Shown: piece by piece, positions 6,071 to 13,283 of the stretch
Numbering within the stretch: the first letter of the stretch is position 1
How the letters are laid out: the number at the start of each line of letters is the position of its first letter
Assembly: GCA_019594025.1 (NCBI GenBank)
Contig: JAFDUB010000028.1
Coordinates: 1-16,474 of the forward strand
Direction of reading: 5' to 3'
Source of the DNA: Thermoplasmata archaeon
GTDB lineage: Archaea; Thermoplasmatota; Thermoplasmata; Halarchaeoplasmatales; Halarchaeoplasmataceae
Length of the DNA stretch: 16,474 nucleotides
Notes under the pieces: model-generated
Seen by the model: only the letters and a program-made list of their open reading frames with translations
Database searches by the model: none
Told to the model about the DNA's origin: nothing
Position numbers and translations under genes: made by a program

Positions 6071-6543
6071 AAGAATTTGTCGTACTCACCTTCATCCAGA
6101 AGCTTTTGTGCCTCTCGGGGGTCCTTTCCATCAACCGTTATACCCATGGACACACAGGTTCCCATTACCTCTTTAGCTCTCATCTTAAGATTCTTACCTA
6201 GAAGATCGTCCTCTTTCATATCAACGACCTGGATAATCTCTTTGATACTTATATCTGCCACTTTATGAGATTCCGGACTACCGCTACCCTTGTCGATACC
6301 TAACCTCTCCATTATGAGTGCGGTAGTGGGAGGTGTACCTACCGTAATGTCGTACTCCTTTGTCTCGGTGTCGAGGGTGAGTTTGATAGGAACCTTCATA
6401 CCTTCAAATTTCTGAGTTTTCTCGTTGATGGCGTTCACTACCTCCATAATATTCACACCCAAAGGACCCAACTGAGGTCCAAGAGGCGGACCGGCGCTAG
6501 CTTCGCCACCGTCAACCAATGCTTCTATAGTTTCTTTTGCCAT
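6067..6543 (-). CDS. rpl11: Large ribosomal subunit protein L11 (uL11)
   Basis: Binds the GTPase-associated centre of 23S rRNA, where it contacts elongation factors. The length of 158 residues is typical for archaea. The N-terminal domain shows the proline/glycine-rich segment PPLGPQLGPLGVNIMEVVNAIN (19-40). The C-terminal rRNA-binding domain shows GTPPTTALIM and the family ending, MGTCVSMGITVDGKDPREAQKLLDEGEYD. It starts nine bases after the spt5 stop and ends the ftsZ-secE-spt5-rpl11 run. In many archaea rpl11 continues into the L1, L10 and L12 genes. Here it meets a convergent GINS gene, so those ribosomal genes must lie elsewhere. Confidence 0.97.
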   Translation of the reverse strand: MAKETIEALVDGGEASAGPPLGPQLGPLGVNIMEVVNAINEKTQKFEGMKVPIKLTLDTETKEYDITVGTPPTTALIMERLGIDKGSGSPESHKVADISIKEIIQVVDMKEDDLLGKNLKMRAKEVMGTCVSMGITVDGKDPREAQKLLDEGEYDKFF

Positions 6544-6552
6544 GTTATCACA

Positions 6553-7464
6553 TCAACTCTGCTTTTCTTTCTCCAATATGCGCACGTGGTCACCTCTAAC
6601 GGTAACCGGGATAGGAACCGTAGCCTCGAATAATTCAACAGTTATTTCGTCAGCGGATTCATCTATCTGGGTAACCCTTGCTTTTTCACCTTTAAACGGT
6701 CCTGCGGAGAGCTCCACGATGTCACCTTCCGCAATACCTTCAACTGCGAGTTTGGGTGCCAGGAAGTGTTCTATCTCCTTTATGTCCGTTTCACCATTCA
6801 CTACACCCTTGGCCTTCCTTATACCTCCTATAGCCTCTTCGACTACATGAGGGCTCATTACCTCCATGAAAATGTATCCTCTCACCGGTTTCGGACTGAG
6901 TATTGAGAATATGCCCAGGTTCTTGTTCTTTGCCAAGCTTGCTAGATAATCCCCTACGTTCTTTTCCTGCCCGATCTGTGTTTTTACAGCGATAACGGTA
7001 GGTCTTGCGATGGTCATCAGGTTTATTGAGTCAGAGACCAAGGAATCTTTTTTAGAAGTGGCTTCAATTATTACTTCAATTTTCTCTCCATATTTAGCCC
7101 CATCCGGTGCTTGAACTTTAACGGCTAACTTTTCAAATTCACCATCTTCTATCTCTAACTCCCTCCTGAATATATCTTCTTCCTTCGACAGCGTTTCTTC
7201 ACCTACCACCGCAACCTTCCAATGGACCCTGTTGGCTTCATCTGTTTCATACAATAGTTTCGTAGTTACGTCAACGGTTTGAGCCACGCCGGTATCGTTG
7301 ATTATTTTTACATTGTAAGTATGTCCATGACCGGTGGTTATCGATTCACGCTTTGAGTCAACTTCTAAGCGTAAACCGGTTGGTTTTTCCTCCTCAACAA
7401 CGGGTTTTTTCTCTTCAGGAATTGTCTCTATTTCTTCTTCGCTAAAATCATCAAGAAGGCCCAT
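6553..7464 (-). CDS. spt5: Spt5/NusG elongation factor with an extra N-terminal beta-rich domain
   Basis: Transcription elongation factor that clamps the RNA polymerase cleft. The C-terminal half is canonical archaeal Spt5: an NGN domain (~155-236: TVIAVKTQIGQEKNVGDYLA, SPKPVRGYIFMEV, IRKAKGVVNG) and a KOW domain (~243-298: VEGIAEGDIVELSAGPFKGE, VPIPVTVRGDHVRIL). Canonical archaeal Spt5 is about 145-160 residues; this one has 303. The extra N-terminus is an acidic tail (1-28) followed by an Ig-like beta-sandwich segment (~30-152). Landmarks there are TTGHGHTYNVKIINDTGVAQTVDV, then LAVKVQAPDGAKYGEKIEVIIEATS and SVSD-like SLVSDSINL. This resembles COG1470-type domains normally found on surface proteins. 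GAGGT lies seven bases before the ATG, so the long start is real. It lies 15 bases after secE. The function of the extension is unknown. Confidence 0.93.
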   Translation of the reverse strand: MGLLDDFSEEEIETIPEEKKPVVEEEKPTGLRLEVDSKRESITTGHGHTYNVKIINDTGVAQTVDVTTKLLYETDEANRVHWKVAVVGEETLSKEEDIFRRELEIEDGEFEKLAVKVQAPDGAKYGEKIEVIIEATSKKDSLVSDSINLMTIARPTVIAVKTQIGQEKNVGDYLASLAKNKNLGIFSILSPKPVRGYIFMEVMSPHVVEEAIGGIRKAKGVVNGETDIKEIEHFLAPKLAVEGIAEGDIVELSAGPFKGEKARVTQIDESADEITVELFEATVPIPVTVRGDHVRILEKEKQS

Positions 7465-7479
7465 ATGAATTACCTCTTT

Positions 7480-7710
7480 TTAAATCATGAAAATATAGTC
7501 AGGAACGTTGGTGAAAAGCCAGTATATCAAAAAACCTAACCCGCCTATTAGAAGGATACCCAATAAACAGATAGCGAGGGTCTTTTTGTATTCATCTTTA
7601 TCCGGTTTTCTCGCCATCTTAAGAACCCGGCCATATCTTCCTTTACCTATCTTCCCGGCACGTTCTTCGATTTTTTTCTGAACCGCCCATGAATTCTCCA
7701 ATATGTCCAT
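7480..7710 (-). CDS. secE: Protein translocase subunit SecE/Sec61-gamma
   Basis: The essential single-span subunit that clamps SecY in the Sec translocon. Its 76 residues fit the archaeal range. An amphipathic basic N-terminal helix (about 1-35) ends in the family segment RVLKMARKPDKDEY (28-41), followed by one transmembrane helix at about 44-67. The start is supported by GAGGT seven bases upstream of the ATG. It lies ten bases after ftsZ and 15 before spt5, the usual euryarchaeal neighbourhood. Confidence 0.93.
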   Translation of the reverse strand: MDILENSWAVQKKIEERAGKIGKGRYGRVLKMARKPDKDEYKKTLAICLLGILLIGGLGFLIYWLFTNVPDYIFMI

Positions 7711-7720
7711 CTACCTAACC

Positions 7721-8824
7721 TCATGCAACGCTCTGTATTTCATCTCTTCCTCGGGGTTGTTCTTTACCGAATATTTGTTTCGATTTTACACCGGTTATTA
7801 CTACCATAACCCTTAGAGTCTTATCCAAAGTAGGCTCGATGGAAGCACCCCAGATAATCCTTGCATTCTGACCTATCTTACTTTCTACTATCTCAGCAAC
7901 TTTTTCCGCCTCGGAAACTGTCATGTCGTTACCGCCAACTACGTTCACAAGTGCTGCGTTAGCACCGCTTATATCCACCTCTAACAGTGGTGAGTTGATG
8001 GCCTCTTCGATTGCCTTTTCAGCACGGTTTTCGGAGTCGTCCTCACCCATACCTATCATAGCTACACCGGCGCCCTCCATAATGGTCTTTAAATCGTTGA
8101 AATCAAGGTTCACAAGACCGGGTTTGGTAACGATTTCGGTTATACCTTTAATAGAACGGGTCAGTACTTCGTCTGCTATTTTGAAAGCTTTATTTATGGA
8201 TAATCTCGGAACGAGGTCAAGGAGTTTATCGTTTGGAACGGTTATCACCGTATCCGCGATGCTTTTCAGTCTGCCCAAGCCCCATTCGGCGTTTTCCATC
8301 CGGGATACACCCTCTGCTTTGAAAGGGGTGGTACATACTGCGACGGTTAGGGCACCCTGCTCTTTTGCAACCTCGGCTATCACCGGTGCTGCTCCAGTAC
8401 CTGTACCTCCACCCAATCCACATGTTACGAAAACAAGGTCCGTACCCTCGAGAAGAGCGCTTAATTCCTCTCGTGCCTCTTCGCAGGCTTCTTTACCAAC
8501 CTGGGGAAGGGCACCTGCACCGAGTCCTCGGGTCTTACGTCTTCCGATTAGGATTTTTCTCTGTGCGTGGACGGTTAAGAGATGTTGAGCATCGGTATTG
8601 GTGGCGATCAACATCGCACCCTGTATACCCTCCTCTGTCATACGGTCAATGGTGTTACAACCTGCTCCACCTACGCCTATAATCTTTATATCCGTTTTCA
8701 AACCCGCGAGTATTTCCTGCAGCTCTCTGTCATCGTCAGAGAGTCCTCTCGCATCGCGCTTTTCTTCGTCCGTCTCTCTCCTAGGACCACTCCGGGAAAG
8801 TGCTTCTTCAACAATCGACTCCAT
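7721..8824 (-). CDS. ftsZ: Cell division GTPase FtsZ
   Basis: Tubulin-like GTPase that assembles the division ring at midcell. With the ATG at 8824 it has 367 residues. The GTP-binding region shows IIGVGGAGCNTIDRM (48-62), NTDAQ (76-80) and the G-box GGGTGTG (138-144). The T7 synergy loop is NLDFNDL (239-245, NxDxxD type). A short charged tail follows GVKSKQIFG. Linkage to secE-spt5 suggests the FtsZ1 group. Upstream in-frame starts exist at 8839 (ATG) and 8842 (TTG). I prefer 8824 because GGAG lies nine bases before it and MESIVEEAL is the natural family N-terminus. The region contains a direct repeat (TATTGATGGAGT) spanning both ATGs. A TATA box lies at 8878-8888. Confidence 0.96.
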   Translation of the reverse strand: MESIVEEALSRSGPRRETDEEKRDARGLSDDDRELQEILAGLKTDIKIIGVGGAGCNTIDRMTEEGIQGAMLIATNTDAQHLLTVHAQRKILIGRRKTRGLGAGALPQVGKEACEEAREELSALLEGTDLVFVTCGLGGGTGTGAAPVIAEVAKEQGALTVAVCTTPFKAEGVSRMENAEWGLGRLKSIADTVITVPNDKLLDLVPRLSINKAFKIADEVLTRSIKGITEIVTKPGLVNLDFNDLKTIMEGAGVAMIGMGEDDSENRAEKAIEEAINSPLLEVDISGANAALVNVVGGNDMTVSEAEKVAEIVESKIGQNARIIWGASIEPTLDKTLRVMVVITGVKSKQIFGKEQPRGRDEIQSVA

Positions 8825-8877
8825 CAATATACACTCCATCAATAGTTATATTAATCTATACCCTTAAGCACTTACCC

Positions 8878-8890
8878 TTATATAAAATAT
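8878..8890 (-). promoter_or_regulatory. TATA promoter of the ftsZ-secE-spt5-rpl11 operon
   Basis: On the minus strand this reads ATTTTATATAAG, a strong archaeal TATA box. Initiation ~25 bases downstream (near 8858) would give a ~34-base leader carrying the GGAG site of the preferred ftsZ start. It lies between the stop of the membrane-protein gene and ftsZ, so ftsZ can be transcribed independently of the upstream cluster. Confidence 0.6.
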
Positions 8891-8918
8891 TTTGCCTATA
8901 ACCGATAATCTTATCACC

Positions 8919-9476
8919 TCATCGCTCGGAATCGTTCAATGAAGATTTGAAAAGGTGTTCTGGCAGATATCTAAGTAGATACATCAGCAGTATGAAGAAA
9001 ATCAAAGTAAGAACCAAGAACAATACTATTGGGGAATATACCGCACCGCGATATCCTTGAAAGGCCATTAGGGTGCCTATGAATGAAAGTACGGAAGCAA
9101 GGGATGCATTAACTAGTAATCTTGTGTGATGAGCGGTTACGACGTGCAGAAGATTATCCGGTGAACTAACTTCACTGAACAATCTCGCCGACACCGACAG
9201 ACGCCATGCTACGTAAAGGACCAGATAAACAGCTAAAATACGGATTAAAGCGAGTTCGCTGTAGGGTAAAAAGCGGTTGATGTAAGCAAAGGTCGCCCCG
9301 GTCATCGCCAATCCGGAGTAAAGGAATAGTCTTAGGTTCGATAAGATACCAAATGAGGACACTATCGAGAAGATCAGAGGAATGTACCACCATGAAGAAT
9401 GAAGCGATACCACCGAAGCAAAGAACCCGGCTAAAACTATGGGTACTGCGGACTGAATTTTTTCAGGTATTTTCAT
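8919..9476 (-). CDS. Polytopic membrane protein of the DUF58 cluster
   Basis: A 185-residue protein that is mostly hydrophobic. About six membrane spans can be drawn, near 9-25, 29-46, 50-66, 73-92, 118-138 and 146-169, with a short hydrophilic tail (LFKSSLNDSER). I recognise no catalytic motif or named family. Its position after DUF58 recalls small membrane proteins that end haloarchaeal DUF58 clusters, but I cannot confirm homology. The ATG overlaps the DUF58 stop by 4 bp (ATGA), so it is translationally coupled and probably works with that protein in the envelope. GGAGGTG lies 14 bases before the start. It is the last gene of the cluster before ftsZ. Confidence 0.75.
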   Translation of the reverse strand: MKIPEKIQSAVPIVLAGFFASVVSLHSSWWYIPLIFSIVSSFGILSNLRLFLYSGLAMTGATFAYINRFLPYSELALIRILAVYLVLYVAWRLSVSARLFSEVSSPDNLLHVVTAHHTRLLVNASLASVLSFIGTLMAFQGYRGAVYSPIVLFLVLTLIFFILLMYLLRYLPEHLFKSSLNDSER

Positions 9477-10738
9477 CTTAGATATCGTCCCACCTCCTCT
9501 ACCGCCACTTCCAAGGGCTCATTGGAGTCCCAATCGATTACAGGACAGTACCTCCATAGTTGATTTATGATGTTGTTACGATTAAGATCGTACATCTTCT
9601 CTGATATCATCCCATGTTCATCGCCTATCCTCCTTTCGATTGCAAGGGGTGATGGAGATATCACCAGCAGGTTGTACTTTCTCTGAGTCATATTGTAAAC
9701 AGTTTGAGTTACTTTAGGATTGGTCAGAGGGGATATGATGATGAGTAGACACCGTGAAGGAAAGAAGCGCTGAAGAAGACCCTGTACATCGGTCAACTGC
9801 CACAATCCTCCAGAGGTTAAAGAACTGAGTTGAGATAATATCTTGTAGTATTGTTCTCTGCCGTAACCAGGATATATCCAGGAAAGACGCTCTCCCAAGA
9901 CGATCAGACCCACCCTGTTTCTATCCGCTAATATATTGGAAGATAGTGTTGCAGCTGCCCGAACTGAAGCACCGAAGGTGTTTTCTCTAACGCTACCGAT
10001 GTTCGAACCTTTGAAACCGTCTACTATCAGTATCACATCTCCGCTCATCTCACCTTCGAAGTCGTTGGTAATCGGCTCTAGGTTTTTGGCGGTAGCCTTC
10101 CAGTTTATGTCCCTCATACGATCGCCGGCCCTGTACTCTCTAAGTGAAAAGAATTCAGTGCCTATACCCACGGATTTTGACGATATATTTCCAAGGCGGT
10201 TCTTGGGATATCTAGGGCGTATTTTACCCTGTTTCATCTCCTCCTGTGCCGGGAGAACATGAATAGATAATGGACTTTCAAATACCCGTTTGGTCCTAAA
10301 TATTCCCGTGGGATCTCTAGTCCTCATGCGGATATTAGATACGGGGTAATCACCCCTTAAAGGGACCGAGACTTGAAAGCTCACTGTCTTTTTTTCACCG
10401 GCGTCAAGAGAGAGTATGTTATGACTTGAGCCTTCTGTAACTTCCACCTCGGGAGGGAGTTCACTGAACACTTCCAGGAAATCGATGTCTTCTCCTTTGT
10501 TCTCCAAGTAGATATCCATTAGAAAGTCATCACCCTCGTGAAGGTGAATCTCCTCACGGTTCCTTCGAACATCTATATCTATTTTAGACGGAGGGATGTC
10601 TTTCAACGATATTACAAGTATAGATAAAAACACTATGGATGCTGCCAACAATGTCCAGCTGCCAAAAAATACACCTAAAACTAAAGACAAAAGGGATATT
10701 AACACCAATAATGCGGATGTCCGGTTTCTACGGATCAC
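9473..10738 (-). CDS. DUF58 membrane-anchored vWA-like protein
   Basis: DUF58 proteins are typically encoded with MoxR AAA+ ATPases and DUF4129 or transglutaminase-like proteins and are thought to act in envelope-protein maturation. From the GTG at 10738 this has 421 residues. Two membrane spans (8-25, 27-45) lead into an Ig-like domain (~52-163: LHEGDDFLMDIYLENKG...AGEKKTVSFQV). The DUF58 signature GTEFFSLREYRAGDRMRDIN follows at 193-212 and continues to WKATAK, then a vWA-like fold starts at VILIVDGFKG (235-244). Asp240 is there but the DxSxS metal site is not intact. A longer frame to 10777 exists. I prefer GTG 10738 because GGAGG precedes it by about seven bases and it overlaps the upstream stop as GTGA. 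No MoxR gene is in the window. Confidence 0.9.
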   Translation of the reverse strand: MIRRNRTSALLVLISLLSLVLGVFFGSWTLLAASIVFLSILVISLKDIPPSKIDIDVRRNREEIHLHEGDDFLMDIYLENKGEDIDFLEVFSELPPEVEVTEGSSHNILSLDAGEKKTVSFQVSVPLRGDYPVSNIRMRTRDPTGIFRTKRVFESPLSIHVLPAQEEMKQGKIRPRYPKNRLGNISSKSVGIGTEFFSLREYRAGDRMRDINWKATAKNLEPITNDFEGEMSGDVILIVDGFKGSNIGSVRENTFGASVRAAATLSSNILADRNRVGLIVLGERLSWIYPGYGREQYYKILSQLSSLTSGGLWQLTDVQGLLQRFFPSRCLLIIISPLTNPKVTQTVYNMTQRKYNLLVISPSPLAIERRIGDEHGMISEKMYDLNRNNIINQLWRYCPVIDWDSNEPLEVAVEEVGRYLR

Positions 10739-11307
10739 TCCCACTCCTCCATACGCAATAAAAGGTCCTTTAACCACCTTTCGTACTCTCTGTCCCTCCC
10801 TCTTGCTGTTTTCGACATGAAACTTCTAACTTTTTTTTGTGTAAAGGATGAACCGGTGTAGCCGTTTATGAGGAAACCAACTATTTTTTCATCGCCTATA
10901 TAATGTTTGAACACTTGAGGATCTTCCTGTAGATCGTCGAGCTTTCTATCGTTTATGCCCCTCTCTGTTTTAACTTTTGAAAAGAACCACCTGCGTATGT
11001 CATCGTGTATACGTTCTCTACTGTACTCCGAACCAGCTATTGCTCCTTTTACGAATACCTGTACCGAGGGCATCAAAAGATGTTCTATTCGATCTAGGCT
11101 TTCCTTCCGCATCCATTCGTTTATCGGTTTACTAAATATCATCATCTCCTGAACGAGAAGTAAACCTACAAGGAAAAGTATGATAAGTACAATAAGGGCC
11201 CTCAACGGACCGGAGGGGACCAAGAGGGTAAAACATAGGCCGACTATCATTATGAAAATCAGAAGCGTGTAGCCCCTAGACATAAAATTATGTATGCTTT
11301 CTTTCAT
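10735..11307 (-). CDS. Two-span membrane protein of the DUF58/DUF4129 cluster
   Basis: A 190-residue protein with two transmembrane helices near the N-terminus (13-30 and 35-53) and a basic, soluble C-terminal domain of ~135 residues (RIEHLLMPSVQVFVKGAIAG...HYIGDEKIVGFLINGYTG...). A similar small 2-TM protein lies between DUF4129 and DUF58 genes in haloarchaeal clusters (DUF7269-like). I infer analogy from position and cannot confirm sequence homology. It overlaps both neighbours by 4 bp (ATGA upstream, GTGA downstream), so it is strictly cotranslated with them. GGAGGTG lies about six bases before its ATG. The soluble part could regulate or scaffold the DUF58 protein. Function is otherwise unknown. 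Confidence 0.8.
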   Translation of the reverse strand: MKESIHNFMSRGYTLLIFIMIVGLCFTLLVPSGPLRALIVLIILFLVGLLLVQEMMIFSKPINEWMRKESLDRIEHLLMPSVQVFVKGAIAGSEYSRERIHDDIRRWFFSKVKTERGINDRKLDDLQEDPQVFKHYIGDEKIVGFLINGYTGSSFTQKKVRSFMSKTARGRDREYERWLKDLLLRMEEWE

Positions 11308-12182
11308 GCCACCACCTCCAATTGTTTTTTCAAACCCTCCAGGCTTTCGATGGCCTGCTCTTTTTCATTTAAACTGAGAGGATGATGGCTGTAGCGGGCT
11401 TTCTCGAACATGCTGGTCAATACCTCTAGGGGTTCGTGAGTGAGGTCGAGTCTAACCATCGCTCTGGACCTGAATTCTCGGGGTGTAAACGACTCCCTCT
11501 CGCTAACCCCCCTTTCCTCCAGATGGTGACCCATTTCAATATAACACCGGATGATGGCGGATCTCGCATCCTTACCCTTGTAAAGATCACTCAGGGTGCG
11601 GTCTATAGTTTCGGTAACATCTTTCTCTACGTCGCTGGATTCTTCTTTCCTGAGTATAACCAAAGCACCCCTGATTAAAAGGAAGCCGATTAACGCAGCC
11701 ATGATCACTATTGGTAAAAATAAATTAGATGGACCCACACCTGTGACGGTTTGACCCGGTGGTGAAAACCCGCCGGATAGGTCGCTGGACGAGTAATGAT
11801 TGGACACCCCTCCCGCTAGATCCAGTGCAAATCTCCATGTAACAAAAAACAATAGAACGCCGCCCAATGTTAGAAGTTCGATAAAAAACTCTTGAACCAC
11901 TTTCTTTTCGGTCAGTAACTTGAATACCGCCGTTGTTACAAGTATGGCCACTGCCAGCGCAAAAAATAACCATCGCAGGAGGTTCCATGGTAATATGTTA
12001 GAAGTGGAATAGGATGCAGGTTCCTCAGACTCTACCGGTCCTCCTGAATATCCCCTTTCGAAAGGCTCTTCCGTGATATGCGGCAAGGTATAAAACAAGC
12101 TACCTATAGTCCATGCGGCTAGGAAGAATACCACGATCGCAACTACGATTCCGGTTTTTTTATCTAACTTCAGAGGCAGCAC
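11304..12182 (-). CDS. DUF4129-domain membrane protein, copy 2
   Basis: A 292-residue envelope protein. It has a membrane span at 11-30, an extracytoplasmic Ser/Gly/Pro-rich loop (35-62), spans near 66-87 and 99-121, another polar loop (125-150) and a last span at 152-175. A cytoplasmic DUF4129 domain (~189-288) follows, with TIDRTLSDLYKGKDARSAII, CYIEMGHHLEERGV, SFTPREFRSRA and MFEKARYSHHPL. DUF4129 is common at the C-terminus of membrane transglutaminase-like proteins; here no transglutaminase domain is present. It is a paralogue of the gene just upstream (12268-13149). The GTG start at 12182 is the least certain part: it has no clear Shine-Dalgarno sequence. Its stop overlaps the next start (ATGA). 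Confidence 0.85.
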   Translation of the reverse strand: MLPLKLDKKTGIVVAIVVFFLAAWTIGSLFYTLPHITEEPFERGYSGGPVESEEPASYSTSNILPWNLLRWLFFALAVAILVTTAVFKLLTEKKVVQEFFIELLTLGGVLLFFVTWRFALDLAGGVSNHYSSSDLSGGFSPPGQTVTGVGPSNLFLPIVIMAALIGFLLIRGALVILRKEESSDVEKDVTETIDRTLSDLYKGKDARSAIIRCYIEMGHHLEERGVSERESFTPREFRSRAMVRLDLTHEPLEVLTSMFEKARYSHHPLSLNEKEQAIESLEGLKKQLEVVA

Positions 12183-12267
12183 CTGTTTTTTTATATTCTT
12201 TCATCCAAAGGATGACCTTTCCATTGAAAATACATTTGCGTTATGTGTTTAAATGTTTTGGAGAGAT
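12183..12267. other. Spacer between the DUF4129 paralogues
   Basis: These 85 bases contain a perfect 6-bp stem-loop (TCATCC AAA GGATGA, near 12200-12214) next to an A/T-rich stretch, AATATAAAAAAAC on the minus strand. A weak TATA-like ATTTAAAC lies near 12250. They could give the downstream copy its own promoter, but the spacing to the GTG does not settle this. Confidence 0.35.
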
Positions 12268-13149
12268 TCAACGTAAACTATCACCTGTATTGTCTTCATC
12301 CAACTCCTTTTTCAGACTTTCAAGATTTTCGATGGCTTTTCGTTTTTCATATTTACCTAGAGGGTGTGTACTGTAACGGGCTTCTTCGAACATCCTTGTA
12401 AGATTGTAAAGTAGCCTGGGATCGATGGATAACTTTCGTAAAGCGTTGGCCCTGAATTCCCGGGAGGTGAAAAACTTCCGCTCTCTCACCCCCTTTTCCT
12501 CTAGATAGTAGCTCATCTCGGCATAACATCGGATGATGGTCGAACGAACATCCTTTCCCGTGTATAGCTCATTGAGGGTTCTATCGATGGTATCTCTTAC
12601 CTGCAGTTTGATCGATGGAGTTTCCTCTCTTTTTGAGTAAGCCTTCCAGAACTGGTTTACGACTAAAAAGATAACCGGAACTACAATCAACAGTATGGGA
12701 AATAGAATATTTATTTGAGATGGGTCATCTGGCTCGGACCCATTTCCCACGGGAGTTATTTCTCTTAAAACAGATTGCTCCGGCATTGTGGTGAAAGCGC
12801 AAATATCAATTGGTAGTAGAAGAATAAGTATAAACACACCTACCGCAGCAAAAGCGACGATTGCCTGGAAAACCAATTTGCCCATATTCTCATAGAAATA
12901 CGCAATAAAACCTCCGACCGCCCCCAGGGTTACTAAAGATAATATACCGGCAACCAGAAATTGCTTTATCACCGCCTGGTGTGGGGACATCTGGCCTCCC
13001 GTGGCGTTACCAGGGGGGGTCAACTCCCTATCCGGCATTTGTGCACCTTCGATATGGGAAACGATGTAGAACAGACTACCCACTACCCACGTTATCAGGA
13101 GAAATAGAACTACGGCGACCATTAAACCACTTCTTTTGTCTAGCGACAT
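12268..13149 (-). CDS. DUF4129-domain membrane protein, copy 1
   Basis: A 293-residue paralogue of the next gene downstream with the same plan. Its first span is at 9-30, followed by a polar loop (~33-60), spans near 63-85 and 92-113, a second polar loop (120-146) and a span at 148-166. The cytoplasmic DUF4129 domain (~183-282) contains VRDTIDRTLNELYTGKDVRS, CYAEMSYYLEEKGV, FFTSREFRANA and MFEEARYSTHPL. The cytoplasmic domains are clearly alike between copies, while the outer loops differ, which suggests duplication and then divergence of the exposed parts. The ATG at 13149 lies ~27 bases from a TATA-like box (13170-13181), giving a leaderless transcript. This is probably the first gene of the envelope cluster. 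Confidence 0.86.
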   Translation of the reverse strand: MSLDKRSGLMVAVVLFLLITWVVGSLFYIVSHIEGAQMPDRELTPPGNATGGQMSPHQAVIKQFLVAGILSLVTLGAVGGFIAYFYENMGKLVFQAIVAFAAVGVFILILLLPIDICAFTTMPEQSVLREITPVGNGSEPDDPSQINILFPILLIVVPVIFLVVNQFWKAYSKREETPSIKLQVRDTIDRTLNELYTGKDVRSTIIRCYAEMSYYLEEKGVRERKFFTSREFRANALRKLSIDPRLLYNLTRMFEEARYSTHPLGKYEKRKAIENLESLKKELDEDNTGDSLR

Positions 13150-13169
13150 AGGGTAGACCCCTTCTCAGG

Positions 13170-13181
13170 CCTGTATAAATC
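13170..13181 (-). promoter_or_regulatory. TATA-like promoter of the envelope cluster
   Basis: On the minus strand GTGATTTATACAG is centred about 27 bases upstream of the ATG at 13149, the spacing of a leaderless archaeal promoter. It diverges from the alaS promoter. Confidence 0.5.
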
Positions 13182-13247
13182 ACTTTTGTACTGCTTAAAT
13201 CTTTGGTTTATCTTCTTGATATAAAGCAAAAATCTTCCAACCACGGC

Positions 13248-13260
13248 GAATATTTTATTA
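13248..13260 (+). promoter_or_regulatory. TATA-like promoter of alaS
   Basis: GCGAATATTTTATTA ends about 24 bases before the ATG at 13284, consistent with leaderless initiation. A second A/T-rich candidate (GATATAAAG, near 13218-13226) lies further upstream. Confidence 0.5.
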
Positions 13261-13283
13261 ACATCGCGTGGATAGTCGAAGGC

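Noticed and set aside
7923..8588. 221-codon open frame on the plus strand opposite ftsZ
   Set aside because: It is a Ser/Pro/Leu-rich antisense shadow of a strongly conserved gene, with no domain of its own.
13203..13283. Upstream extension of the alaS frame to TTG
   Set aside because: It crosses the candidate TATA box, and family alignment starts at the ATG at 13284.
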